Source of the DNA: Reticulitermes speratus
Lineage: Eukaryota; Arthropoda; Insecta; Blattodea; Rhinotermitidae
Reading direction: 5' to 3'
DNA: 64,000 bases
Assembly (NCBI GenBank): GCA_021186555.1
Contig: JAJKFL010000013.1
Span: 32,320,743 to 32,384,742 of the forward strand
Part shown: positions 14,501-23,177 of the stretch, piece after piece
Layout: every line of letters begins with the position of its first letter
How positions within the stretch are numbered: the stretch's first letter is position 1
Position numbers and translations under genes: made by a program
Notes under the pieces: model-generated
Databases searched by the model: none
Told to the model about the DNA's origin: nothing
Seen by the model: the letters and a program-made list of their open reading frames with translations, nothing else

Positions 14501-17500
14501 TTCAGATATTGGCACTGCTACAAGACTTACCATGACAGCATTTGGTTAGACTAGGTGTTTGTGTTTCAGATATTGGCACTTCTGCAAGACTGTATCATGA
14601 TAATAGTTGGTCACATTGGATGTTTGTGTTTCAGACATTGGCATTGCTACAAGACCATCTGCAGTACCTGCCTCTCCAATCTGGATTCATTGCTGAACTC
14701 AAGCTGATAGGGGTCGTGTCATTTGATTTGTCTGGACAGATTCAGCTCAGCTTGTGGAACAGAAATGCACATTCACTTGTAGAGAAAAAGTATGTTTATT
14801 CTATTGGAGTAGCTATGAAATGCTGAGGAGAATAGGTTGCCTACTATAACATCCTTAATAATTCATGAATGCTTGATTTTCTTGTAATAACGAGCTTCAT
14901 GCCACATTTGCCTAGCTGTAATACACACTCCCACATTCTGCCTAAACATCTCTGAATAAAACTAACCACATATTACGTTTCCAGGATTCAATTTCTGTTA
15001 GGTATTTTGCTATAGACTGAAGGCAGGAAAAGGATATGAACACATTCTCCTCCACCTGCCATCCTAGCAGCTTCTCTCCCTTCCTCTCTGCATGCATTTT
15101 TCCACACCCACCAATTGCTACTGTCTTTGTGGCCCAGTCTGTTATGAATTTCCTCAGACATAATTTTATTATATGAAAATAAATTGTGATATACACTTAC
15201 CACAAAATGCATTATATTTTGATGACCGAAGTGTTATGGGACATTAGACTATATAGATGGGTATGTACTGTACTTACTGACGTTTTGAAGGGGTTGAGGA
15301 TGGAGGCAGCAGGCATAAAGCTTCTCCAGAATGTAGGAACTATGTACCAATCTTCACGGTCTCACATATCAGAAGACTGAAGTCTTTATTAACAGTGCCT
15401 TGAGAACCTTAGTTCTTACTTCTCATATTTTATTAAAGTTAATGGCTAACAGTACTACTACTAACTACTACTACTACTACTACTATATAATAATAATAAA
15501 TAAGGGGTAAGGAGTGGGGAAGGGATCTGCCCTCACCCTCTCCAGGGGCGTATCATGCGAATATACAGCCTCTCTATGTTCTGTGGTTAAAATTTGGAAA
15601 CATCAAGGGAGAAACAGAAAGTACAATAGTGGTAACACAAGACCAAACAGTTAGTACAAACTGTTTTAAAAATACAATTTTGAAAGAATAAGTTGACAGT
15701 AAATGCCAGTTATGTAAACAACGTGAAGAACCATCTAACCTCAGGATGCCACATTTTGGTGAAGAATGAATACTTGATGAGACGTGATAAAGTTGGTGCA
15801 CATTTACATTATTCAATATGCAAAGCACTGGGCATCGAAACGACAGACAAATGATACACACACACACCAAAACCAGTATGTGAACATGGAGATGTGACAG
15901 CGTTAATGGAATCAAGGGGTACATACGAGAAGTTACAGCAAATAGGCCAGATATAATAATTAAGAACAGTAAAGCGAAAACATGCATACTGATAGATGTG
16001 GCAACACCAGCGGACAGAAATGTCATGCAAAAGGAAGCGAAAAGAAATTAAAATACAACAGTTTATGTATTGAGATACAATGAATGTGGAACATGAAATG
16101 TATGAGTATACCAGTAGTAATTGGAGCCACTGGAATAGTAACAAAAGGTTTAAAGAAAAATTTAGAAGCCATACCAGGAAAATATTCAACAGATTCACTA
16201 CAAAGAGAGTTATACTTGGAACATCACACATAATACGGAAAGTACTGCAGTCTGAAACTTGAAACCTGAGAGCTGGGGATCACCGTTGGTTCAAGAGAAG
16301 TATCGGAGAAAAGGCCTGTGACAATTAACAACAAATAATAAATAATAATATAATAATAATAATAATAATAACAGATACAAAAGAAGTGAATGTTTTCCTT
16401 CTCATACAGAAGGGACATGTGCAGTGTGGGTTTGGCGAGGGAACAGCTGATTGACACGAACTCGCATTCTCATGATCACTTCTTCTCTGTCCCATTTGTA
16501 GTACTGAAAGTATTGTGGAGCAAATTTGTGGGAGTTGATTTGAATTTCTCTGTATGGCATACATAAACAGGAGTCAGTTTAGCTTAACATACTTTTAGAT
16601 TAACTTATTGAATCTTTCACTAGTTTAAGCATTCCAAGGCTGTGCTGGTTGGATTAAAGCCATGATAGTTATTTGTTTGAATGCTATTGGCATATCAAGG
16701 ACAGTTTTTGATTCAACGCCTGTGATAATGAGTCACTCTTTCAGCTGTTTTGAGTATACTTCAAAGTCTGGAGCAGGCTGCTCGCTAAAGGTGAGATTTA
16801 AGTATCTGATGAACTAGTGAAGAGCAACAAAAATTTTTGAAATCACAGTCCCTAACCCAATGCTAACACAATCTCCAAAGATGTCAGCTACTCTGTTCAA
16901 ACAACCACATCATGTCTCTGAGACATTTTTAAGTTTTCACTTAGCTGTGCTGGCATTTTGTCATGTAGATGGGACTACAACTGTGATAACCTGGTGTTAA
17001 TTGGTTGTTGGTAGACCTTAGAAACATGTACAAGGATGTTGCTTAAAATTTTTTGGGTTGTTGCCTGGTGTCAATTTTTGGTGTATGACCAACGTTTCAG
17101 GATCACTTGTTTGTCCCATCTTCAGGGTCTTAGGTAAAAAGGATCCTAAGACCCTGAAGAGGGGACAAACAAGTGATCCTGAAACATTGGTCGTACACCA
17201 AAAATTGATGCCGGGCAACAACCCAAAAAATTTTAAGCAATATTACGACCATGGCGGAAGCCTTCAATTACATATGTACAAGGATATAACTCAATTACTG
17301 CTATTACTACTACTGCCACTGCTGATTACTACTACTATACTACCCCAACACCACCACCACCATACTACATCTTGTCATCAAGAGATGGAAGCTTTATGCT
17401 CTTCCATGTCTTTTTGTGACAAAGGAATGCTTCATTTATCAATATACATCAGATGTGATTTAAAGATAATATAATACTACATTTGCGTGTGCCATTTAAC

Positions 17501-19323
17501 CCTCGTAGTGCCAGGCTGTATGGGTAGGATATGATGAACAATAACAACTTGTTGAAATAGAGAAATATACTGACCATCCAGTGAATTTCTTGGTTCCTGC
17601 TTGGCCTATTGTTGTGGCATGGCCAGGAAAGAGTGATCAGTGCATTTGAAGATCAGGAGCCATGGCCCTGATGGTGGAGGCAGACACAGTATTTAACCCA
17701 TGTAATAAAACAGAAAAACAATGCAGAATGATGGGACTTGCAGGGAAGATTGAAAGCTGGGTATGGCACTTTTGCTTGTTGCAGTGCTGGTGTGACAATA
17801 CAGGGCATCATGAGGGTGGACTCATCATTTGTGAGGAGCCAGGTGGAATTCAACATTGCAACAGAGGCTAAATTGAACCTGGTGTCAGACATTGATTTCT
17901 ACAGTAATGTTGCTCTGTGCCTACAGTTACGGTCTCCAGACTCAGTAATTAAGTGAGTACTGAATTGATAGGTGATTGCTTATAGGTTGAAAGCTGACCA
18001 AAATGTGATGGTTATTCATAATTCAGTAATTAAATCAGGGAACCAAATAGAGAAACATAATATTTAACTAAACCTTAATTTTAGTGCAGTGGTTACATCA
18101 CCATCCCTTGCATGCCAGAACGTTTGTAAATAGGGGTGAGCTTGGCAAGCAAATTTGCGTTTATATGGGATGCACCAGGAAGAATCTGCGATATGTCAGG
18201 AGAATGTTCCTTAGGTTAATGTACATTGATATAACCAAACATACCTGTATTCTGAAATTGAACAGTCACAGAGATAATGATGTGAGAAAAATGTGATCTT
18301 CTCACGGTTCTATGTACTGTACCCCTTTAACATGATGAGTTACACTGTTCAGGTCTGTCATTGAGCTGATAGACGAGCCAAGGCATATGCAGGCCCGTTT
18401 ATGCTATTTAAGATGCATGGAACCCTAAGGATGATTTTTATGAAACCAGTAAGAGATTTTATAGCTTCGTTAATGTCTTTTTCTGACTAACATGTTAATT
18501 AAAGATTACGTACAGGCATTAAAATTATAGAGAATACAAATTCCTCCTTGTTTTGCTATGTATATTTATAATCAATAAATGTATAACAACTCTAATTCTT
18601 TAAAACTTACCTCATCATCATCTGTGTAACTGTTCAATTTCAGGTACAGGTGTGTTTGGTAATACTGATGTAATTTAACCTAAGTAACATATGGCAGGCT
18701 GCTCCTGGTACAACCTGTATAAATGTTTTCATGTTATTGACAGAAGAGTTTCACCATGTGGAAAAATGAGGCCATCAGTTATGAAACTGCGCTGTTGATC
18801 AGAGGCAAAAAACGGGTGCAACAGACATAAAAGATGCTGTATAAGCCTTAATGAAATTTACATAATCATGTATGCATGGATGTTGCAGCAGGAAAACATA
18901 ACAGTGTATGTGTTAACCGTGAACCACAACAAATAATATGTATGTCTGTATTGATTGTCATACCACAATGTGATGTCTTTAAAAAAAATGGACGTTTAAA
19001 CTACAATGTATGCTCTGTGTCCTATTTTACCTGTCTCTTTCATCTTGCACTTGATTTCACCATAATAAGGTTTATTATACAGGGTGTACCACTTACATGT
19101 GTCACACATTATGGTCTGCAAGAGAACGACACCAAACAAATTATGTGCCATGGCATTAAGACTGTTCTAATGTTGCAGACATAATGTCTACAAGGTGGAG
19201 CGGATCCCTGGCAGTAAACACAGGTTACGCAAGGCAAAGTACAAAGTGATGAAGGTCCCTGGCAAAACATATGCGCTCAACAGAAAGAATAATGAAATGT
19301 GCAGTGTTATATTCAAGGAGTGA
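2492..19323 (+). CDS. Mtp: microsomal triglyceride transfer protein large subunit, C-terminal two thirds (multi-exon gene)
   Basis: Exons: 2492-2555 (probable), 3708-3872, 5544-5697, 6236-6351, 10052-10426, 11383-11664, 12775-12984, 14635-14789, 17785-17952, 19179-19323. The nine from 3708 sum to 1770 nt, exactly 590 codons including the TGA stop. Every junction keeps frame and has GT/AG borders. The protein resembles the vitellogenin-like lipid transfer family: first the helical repeat domain (about residues 1-270 of this part), then the beta-sheet lipid-binding region. In animals the protein works in the endoplasmic reticulum lumen, paired with protein disulphide isomerase, loading lipid onto apolipoprotein B or lipophorin. 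The family is about 890 residues, so roughly 300 N-terminal residues with the signal peptide are missing from view. An AATAAA at 19522-19527 is a candidate polyadenylation signal. Confidence 0.9.
3095..3639. mobile_element. 545-bp fold-back MITE, copy 1
   Basis: The left end CAAGGTGTACCAGGAG and the right end (reverse CAGGGTGTACCAGGAG) begin inverted repeats of over 100 bp, continuing through the TATCCAA...TGAACAGTTATGGAGATAATGAC segment. The middle is single-copy relative to the arms and has no coding capacity. A second copy lies at 18165-18717 in another intron of the same gene. Confidence 0.8.
3708..3872 (+). CDS. Mtp: Mtp exon, start of helical domain
   Basis: 55 codons in phase 0, from [10 protein letters not shown] to KDILY, with acceptor TTCTAG and donor GTATTA. 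The run of leucine-rich amphipathic helices ([15 protein letters not shown]) matches the start of the helical domain of vitellogenin-like lipid transfer proteins. Confidence 0.85.
4369..4683 (+). mobile_element. tRNA-derived SINE, sense copy
   Basis: The head has a pol III A box TGGCGCAGTTGG (4381-4392) and B box GGGTTCGATTCC (4425-4436). A tRNA-unrelated body follows with the ATTTCCTGGGGG and GATTGTCTAGAAATCTAGG blocks. It is flanked by CTAGACATT direct repeats at 4360-4368 and 4684-4692, a clear target-site duplication. Confidence 0.88.
5179..5486 (-). mobile_element. tRNA-derived SINE, antisense copy of the same family
   Basis: Reverse orientation of the element at 4369. The B box (reverse of GGAATCGAACCC) and A box (reverse of CCAACTGCGCCA) lie near the right end. 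It is flanked by a 13-bp duplication TGTCCAAGA(C/T)AGT at 5166-5178 and 5487-5499 with one mismatch. It sits in the same Mtp intron as the sense copy. Confidence 0.88.
5544..5697 (+). CDS. Mtp: Mtp exon, helical domain
   Basis: Acceptor GTTGCAG, donor GTGAGA, ending in phase 1. It begins [10 protein letters not shown] and continues to [15 protein letters not shown]. The pattern of a D-A-TSAQT-like helix followed by a tyrosine/tryptophan-rich helix and a SHP turn is as in animal MTP. Confidence 0.88.
6236..6351 (+). CDS. Mtp: Mtp exon, helical domain
   Basis: Completes the split codon from the previous exon (G+AT, aspartate). It runs [10 protein letters not shown] to LPGNGQHK, 39 codons with the split one, and ends in phase 0 before GTCAGG. 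The donor is a slightly weak GTCAGG, but the following exon continues the helical domain in frame. Confidence 0.85.
6352..10051. other. large Mtp intron (3.7 kb)
   Basis: A pogo-like remnant occupies 6671-8015. From about 8016 to 10051 nothing is recognisable apart from scattered short open frames with no family resemblance. The acceptor is GTGTGCAG at 10051. Confidence 0.6.
6671..8015. mobile_element. degraded pogo-like DNA transposon in Mtp intron
   Basis: The left end CAGTGAAACTC and the right end (reverse CATTGAAACTC) are inverted. Subterminal GCAGGAAA...TCTTAA motifs recur at about 6727, 7876 and 7972. A TA precedes the left end, but AA follows the right end. The interior has only decayed open frames. 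On the minus strand near 7040-7110 a segment similar to the C-terminal tail of CENP-B/pogo transposases can be guessed. Old and non-functional. Confidence 0.5.
10052..10426 (+). CDS. Mtp: Mtp exon, largest, helical domain
   Basis: 125 codons, phase 0 at both ends, donor GTAAGT. Helical HEAT-like repeats include a [20 protein letters not shown] segment and [10 protein letters not shown], then [20 protein letters not shown]. This is the most conserved part of the gene here and the best evidence for the family: in MTP and vitellogenins, helix pairs of this kind end with a DILL...P turn before the next pair. Confidence 0.93.
11383..11664 (+). CDS. Mtp: Mtp exon, end of helical domain
   Basis: 94 codons in phase 0, starting [12 protein letters not shown] and containing [14 protein letters not shown] and [12 protein letters not shown] before the GTGAGT donor. 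The segment marks the change from helices to the first lipid-binding sheet. Confidence 0.92.
12590..12745 (+). mobile_element. fragment of a LINE 3' end
   Basis: Reads, with breaks, like the tail of an RTE/CR1-type LINE (DLAQDRD, then NAG, then a FSRS...GV block), the same tail that appears more completely at 19553-19905 and in antisense at 45838-45920. Short and decayed, inside an Mtp intron. Confidence 0.55.
12775..12984 (+). CDS. Mtp: Mtp exon, lipid-binding sheet with acidic loop
   Basis: 70 codons in phase 0. It starts [11 protein letters not shown], followed by an acidic, proline-rich loop ([15 protein letters not shown]) and then [20 protein letters not shown], ending at AFQ before GTAAGG. 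The acidic loop is probably species-variable. The beta-strand part is family-typical. Confidence 0.92.
13236..14634 (+). repeat. 64-bp minisatellite made of the next exon's splice acceptor and first codons
   Basis: Twenty near-identical units of 64 bp (one of 62) repeat TTTCAG followed by ATATTGGCACTGCTACAAGAC and then TTACCATGACAGC. The TTCAGA positions are 13351, 13415, 13479, 13543, 13607, 13669, 13733 and so on to 14565, with a degenerate unit near 13287. The true exon begins at 14635 with TTTCAG then ACATTGGCATTGCTACAAGAC, so each unit copies the 3' splice site plus about 20 nt of coding sequence. Each unit would read [13 protein letters not shown]. Variant markers recur 448 bp apart, which shows a seven-unit higher-order duplication. 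The array lies at the 3' end of the Mtp intron 12985-14634. Confidence 0.95.
14635..14789 (+). CDS. Mtp: Mtp exon following the minisatellite
   Basis: Starts [17 protein letters not shown] and runs to [14 protein letters not shown], ending in phase 2 before GTATGT. It is the only place where the repeated TLALLQD sequence continues into an open, MTP-like frame, so this acceptor must be the productive one. Confidence 0.92.
14790..15579. other. Mtp intron, with TAC/TAA microsatellite
   Basis: The stretch 15455-15500 is a run of TAC triplets passing into TAA triplets. Nothing else was recognised before the LINE remnant at 15580. Confidence 0.5.
15580..16372 (+). pseudogene. LINE reverse-transcriptase ORF, decayed C-terminal part
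   Basis: In shifting frames the sequence reads NRPDI, then [16 protein letters not shown], then [18 protein letters not shown] and [15 protein letters not shown]. These match the C-terminal region after the reverse transcriptase of a common animal LINE group. Several stops and frameshifts interrupt it. The 3' end is an AAT-type microsatellite (about 16325-16372), the usual tail of such elements. It lies in sense in the Mtp intron 14790-17784. Confidence 0.7.
17039..17240. repeat. long hairpin: two inverted 96-bp arms, 10-nt loop, hammerhead-like cores
   Basis: Left arm 17039-17134 and right arm 17145-17240 are inverse copies with few mismatches, from TTGCTTAAAATT to CAGGGTCTTAGG. Each arm, read outward from the loop, contains CTGAAGA, then a GGGA/TCCT pairing, GAAAC and GTC. 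On the + strand these are at 17154-17160, 17181-17185 and 17190-17192. On the minus strand they are at 17125-17119, 17098-17094 and 17089-17087. This order matches a hammerhead core as known from Penelope-like elements, so the hairpin may be two head-to-head Penelope ends. Confidence 0.75.
17785..17952 (+). CDS. Mtp: Mtp exon, C-terminal lipid-binding sheet
   Basis: Acceptor TTGTTGCAG, donor GTGAGT. The split codon AA+T restores N, followed by [16 protein letters not shown] and then LRSPDSVI with AA left over. Alternating hydrophobic strands fit the C-terminal beta-sheet of MTP. Confidence 0.9.
18165..18717. mobile_element. fold-back MITE, copy 2
   Basis: The same family as 3095-3639: the left arm has the TGCACCAGGAAGAATCTGCG and CAGAGATAATGA blocks, the right arm has CTCCTGGTACAACCTG. 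The middle also matches copy 1 (TGTGATCTTCT, GTACTGTACC, ATGCAGGCC). It is more diverged than copy 1. Located in the last Mtp intron, with no coding capacity. Confidence 0.75.
19179..19323 (+). CDS. Mtp: Mtp terminal exon with stop
   Basis: Completes the lysine codon, then reads [35 protein letters not shown] and VIFKE followed by TGA at 19321-19323. The charged segment ending NRKNNEMC is a plausible MTP C-terminus. It keeps the frame of all upstream exons. Confidence 0.88.
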
Positions 19324-19552
19324 TTTGATGTGGACCGCTGATACTGATTGTGACTTGTTAGAAATGGGCACAAAGTGGCTGTTGAACATGTTTGACCTCT
19401 GCATTGTTGGTGGTTCATTGTCTTGCCAATAATTTATCTATGTGTATCTTTTGTACATAATACATTCCTCTTTAAATATATTTGTCTTATCATTTTAATT
19501 ATAAAAATCTTCGAAATCATAAATAAATGTTTGAAGATTGCAGTTGGGACAA

Positions 19553-19905
19553 CAAAGGCAATTAAATCAAGAAGACTGAGATGGACAGAGCATGTGGCAT
19601 GTATGGAGGAAAACAGAAATACATGTGAGGTTTTGGTGGGAGAACCTGAAGGCAAGAGGCCACCTGAAAGACCTAAGCATAGATAGGATGATGATATTAG
19701 AATACATCATAAAGAAATAGGATGGGAGCATGGATTGGTTTAATCTGGCTCAGGATTGGTATAAATGGCAGCCTGTTGTGAATACAGCAATGAACATTTG
19801 GTTTCCTTAAGATGTGGGGAATTTCTTGACTAGGTGAGGAACTGTTAGCTTCTGAAGAGGGACTGTGCCTTGTGGATTTGGTTGGTTAGTTAGTCAGTCA
19901 GTTAA
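19553..19905 (+). pseudogene. RTE/CR1-type LINE, C-terminal tail fragment
   Basis: The open part reads IKSRRLRWTEHVACM, then EPEGKRPPERPKHR and stop. Further blocks are EIGWEHG and, in another frame, GEFLD. This is the endonuclease-LINE C-terminal tail (IKSRRLRWAGHV...GKRPLGRP type) widespread in insects. It is 5' truncated and begins just after the presumed Mtp 3' UTR. Confidence 0.75.
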
Positions 19906-20089
19906 TTTGTTAGTTAGCTGCGAGTACAAAGAAACTTGGGCATAACGTTCTTTTTGTCATGTATATTAAATGTAAAGGAGAAGTAAAATTGCCTGCACGC
20001 TTAATTTGGTGCTATGCTGTAAGGGAGAGTGGAGGTACAGCTCCTCACATTCTTAACCTTGGCATTGGATAGGGAGGAGTGACTGTTTT

Positions 20090-20266
20090 ATGGCCTAGCC
20101 GCTGTTTTTCTGGGAAGACCCCGGAATACACACTGGCTGTGAGTATGTGCAGGTCAAAGATCTTGTCTGGACACTGGTGGTGAGGAGAAAAAATCTCTCC
20201 CTGCCAGGAACTGAAACCCGGTTGTCCAGGCTGTAGTTGTCACTATTGACTGAGCTATCCTGGCAT
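20090..20266 (-). mobile_element. tRNA-derived SINE head, antisense
   Basis: The reverse strand starts GCCAGGATAGCTCAGTC, a tRNA-like A box, and carries GGTTTCAGTTCC as B box about 45 nt later, followed by CAGGGAGAG. It is SINE-like rather than a tRNA because the cloverleaf is not closed and a non-tRNA body follows. Confidence 0.6.
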
Positions 20267-20692
20267 ATTACTGTATCTGCTGAAGTGTAAGTGTCTCTCA
20301 TTTTCTCCATCTACCTTCTGAAAATCTGACTTAATTTAATACAGCCTAGCCTAGTTACTATACTGAGCTATCCTAGATTCCCTGAGCCAGGTACCTCCCA
20401 AATAGAAGTGTTACTGTTTCACCAACATTGTTCCATCATTGCTGGTAATGATTAGGTTAAGTCTTCCCACTCGGCTATCAGGGGATCCCAGACATTTAAA
20501 GTATGAACAACTTCATATGTTGGACAGCCCTGCCTGCCAACCCTACCTCTTGTGTCACTGGTGGCTGACATGGTTCTTTTCACATTTGATCGTACTATTT
20601 CTGTTTTGGTCTGGTGGTAAATAATTTTTTTATGAACACCATGCCCAAAAATAAATAAGGAAAATTGGAGTGCTACATGAGTAGGAGTGCAA

Positions 20693-21423
20693 ATATGTTG
20701 TGATGAACAAACCGTTCAAAGACGCCTAACAAGCTGCTAGCGAGTGCCTCTTCACAGACAAGCATCCTATGATCCAGCTAGAGGAATCCAGATGCCCAGA
20801 GGGAAATTCTTTTTCAGTGGATTACCACAGCATGAAGGGCATCTCACCAGAAGTGACAGCGAGGAGTTTTAGAAGGTAGTACCTCGCTTTACAGTGCTTT
20901 TCAATTATATTCATGTTTATTATTTTCGGCGCTTGCCTTGCTCTTGTACGGTGGTAACCCGCACATCCGCTGAGTTTTTATTTATTATTTTTACTTTCAT
21001 ATCGTTTTTATCGAACTAGCTCTATTGCACACTTAATATATGAGTGTAAACAGGTTTAAAGGCTTTTATATGCACTAGCAAGAGAAAAAAGCATGTGATT
21101 GTGAGGTATGCCTCTAAGCGCTGCAATAAATGGTGATGACATGTCGTGAAGTAACACTGAGGAGGCCAGGAATGTTACCGACAAGTGTGAGGAAGATGAA
21201 GGCACTGAATGTGAAGATAGACACCCTACGAACAGTGAAGCTAGTGAGAGACACTAATTTATAAAGGTACACAGAATCAAACATGTCTTATGGATTAACT
21301 ACGAAACTAGTAGTAAAATATTTCTTGGTATTAGGGGGTCATCTTGCATTTGGATAAATACATTTTTCCTTTGGAAGACATGTTTTATTTGGGGGTCACG
21401 TTACATTCGATTAAATATGGTAT
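20693..21423 (+). pseudogene. pogo/Tigger transposase C-terminal fragment (copy A)
   Basis: Starts VVMNKPFKDA, then ECLFTD and KGISPEV in broken frames. It ends with the 3' terminal sequence GGGGGTCACGTTACATTCG...TATGGTA near 21390-21423. The duplication boundary falls inside this transposase, so the upstream half is seen only in copy B (from about 38940). Confidence 0.7.
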
Positions 21424-21583
21424 ATTTTCAGACATAACAACAAAGTTTCAAGCTACAAATAGTTTAGTCTGTAATTTTCAGATGTACCATAATGCAAAAG
21501 GAACAACTGATTCAACATCAACTCTCACATACCAGCTGCAACTTTTAAATACATACTGATAGGCACAGAAACATTTTTTACTT

Positions 21584-22499
21584 TTATTTTAATGTTACAG
21601 TGGTCAGACTCAACGTTGGCTCTCCACTATTGACATGCTTATGTCTAATCAAAGCACTCTCTACACCAAATGCCTTGTTACATACATCACAGGGAAAGGG
21701 CCGCTATCCACTATGTATCTGCATATGTCTCACTAGATGACTCTTTCGACCAAACGCCTTGTTACATGTATCACAACAAAAGGGCCGCTCTCCACTATGT
21801 ACATGCTCATGTTTCATCAGATCACTCTATTGACCAAATCCCTTGTCACATACATCAGAACAAAAGGGCCGCACTCCACTATGTATCTGCATATGTGTCA
21901 CTAGATGAAACTTTCGACCAAACGCCTTGTTACATACATCACAGCAAAAGGGCCGCTCTCCACTATGTACCTGCTTATGTTTCATCAGATTACTCTTCAC
22001 CAAACGCCTTGTTACATACATCACAGGAAAAGGGCCGCTCTCCACTATGTACCAGCTTATGTTTCATCAAATTAAACTTTTGACCAAATCCCTTGTTACA
22101 TACATCACAACAAAAGGGCCGCACTCCACTATGTATCTGCATATGTGTCACTAGATGAATCTTTTGACCAAACGCCTTGTTACATACATCACAGCAAAAG
22201 GGCCGCTCTCTACTATGTACCTGCTTATGTTTCATCAGATTACTCTTTTCACCAAACTCCTTGTTACATACATCACAGGAAAAGGGCCGCTCTCCACTAT
22301 GTGTCCGCTTATGTGTCATCATCAGATGACTCTGTTGACCAAATGCCTTGTTACATACATCACAGCAAAAGGGGCGTTCTCCACTGTGTATCCGCTTATT
22401 TGTCATCAGATTACACTGTTGACCAAATGCCTTGTTACATACATCACAGGAAAAGGGCCGCGCTCCACTACGTGCACAAGTCTCTTCATTTACTGTACT
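21584..22499 (-). pseudogene. C2H2 zinc-finger exon, broken (copy A)
   Basis: The exon starts after TTTACCAG at 22500 in phase 0 and ends with TAA at 21586-21584. It encodes about ten fingers of the CDVCNKAFGQ...L..H type, linked by HSGERPF. Damage: a 2-nt deletion near 22000 shifts frame, TAG replaces CAG at 21829-21827, and TAG replaces GAG at 21706-21704. Two zinc ligand histidines are asparagine (first and last finger). One finger has an extra methionine (LMMTH). The matching exon in copy B has about fifteen fingers. The intact family binds DNA in the nucleus. This copy has no leader exon nearby and is probably dead. Confidence 0.88.
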
Positions 22500-23177
22500 C
22501 TGGTAAACAGATAAAAGATACATATTAACATACATCTTAACAACAGTAAGTCTCAAAGCAGGTATGAATGTGATTATTAATTACTGCATTCAAAAAGCTG
22601 TATTCTTTCCCTAATCACACTTTGTGACTAGCAATTTGGTATAATATGTGCTGTCAAAATAACAGGCCCCACAAACCTTTAAGATGCAGACATTTCAGTG
22701 TGGTACATGAAATGTATTTTGGAACTTTTATTTGAAGAATTAAACAAATGAAAAATTTACTTATATCTTCGGCACAGCAAAACACAGCACATACCACAAA
22801 ACACTCACAGCTATTTCTACAGACTGTTCTCATTTTAATAATAATATGAAATACCTGTGGCTGTACCCTAGCCACATCTAAATGTTTTATCTCTGGGCAC
22901 ACATCATAAAGTATGCATGTATTTTAGGAGCTTCACAGACAGAAACCTGTCATGTTATAGAAATAGCTGAGCATGAAGATGAATGCATGTCACAGAATTT
23001 CTTACATGATTTGAAAATTATGTGCAAGTTTAAGATACCTCGTCCTCATGTGTGTTAGCAGAGTCAGCTTGACTACTTCTCTCCCACTGTAGTCCTGATT
23101 TCATGTTGCTAAACCTGCAAAGGGTCCTCATCTAATAACCAGCCACAGTGCTTCACCCTAAACAGTCATGATGGCAA
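22500..23177. other. former zinc-finger gene intron sequence
   Basis: Collinear with 41780-42473 of copy B, where it is the intron between the finger exon and a leader exon. It stops abruptly at CAACCTACT, where copy A joins directly to Tigger sequence. Confidence 0.7.

Noticed and set aside
13236..14634. CRISPR-like array or centromeric satellite
   Set aside because: Units are directly abutting with no unique spacers, and the unit derives from the adjacent exon. The array is confined to one intron.
15574..16231. minus-strand hydrophobic frames of 140-150 codons
   Set aside because: They are antisense to a recognisable LINE C-terminal region and are rich in L, S, I and V because the plus strand is A-rich.
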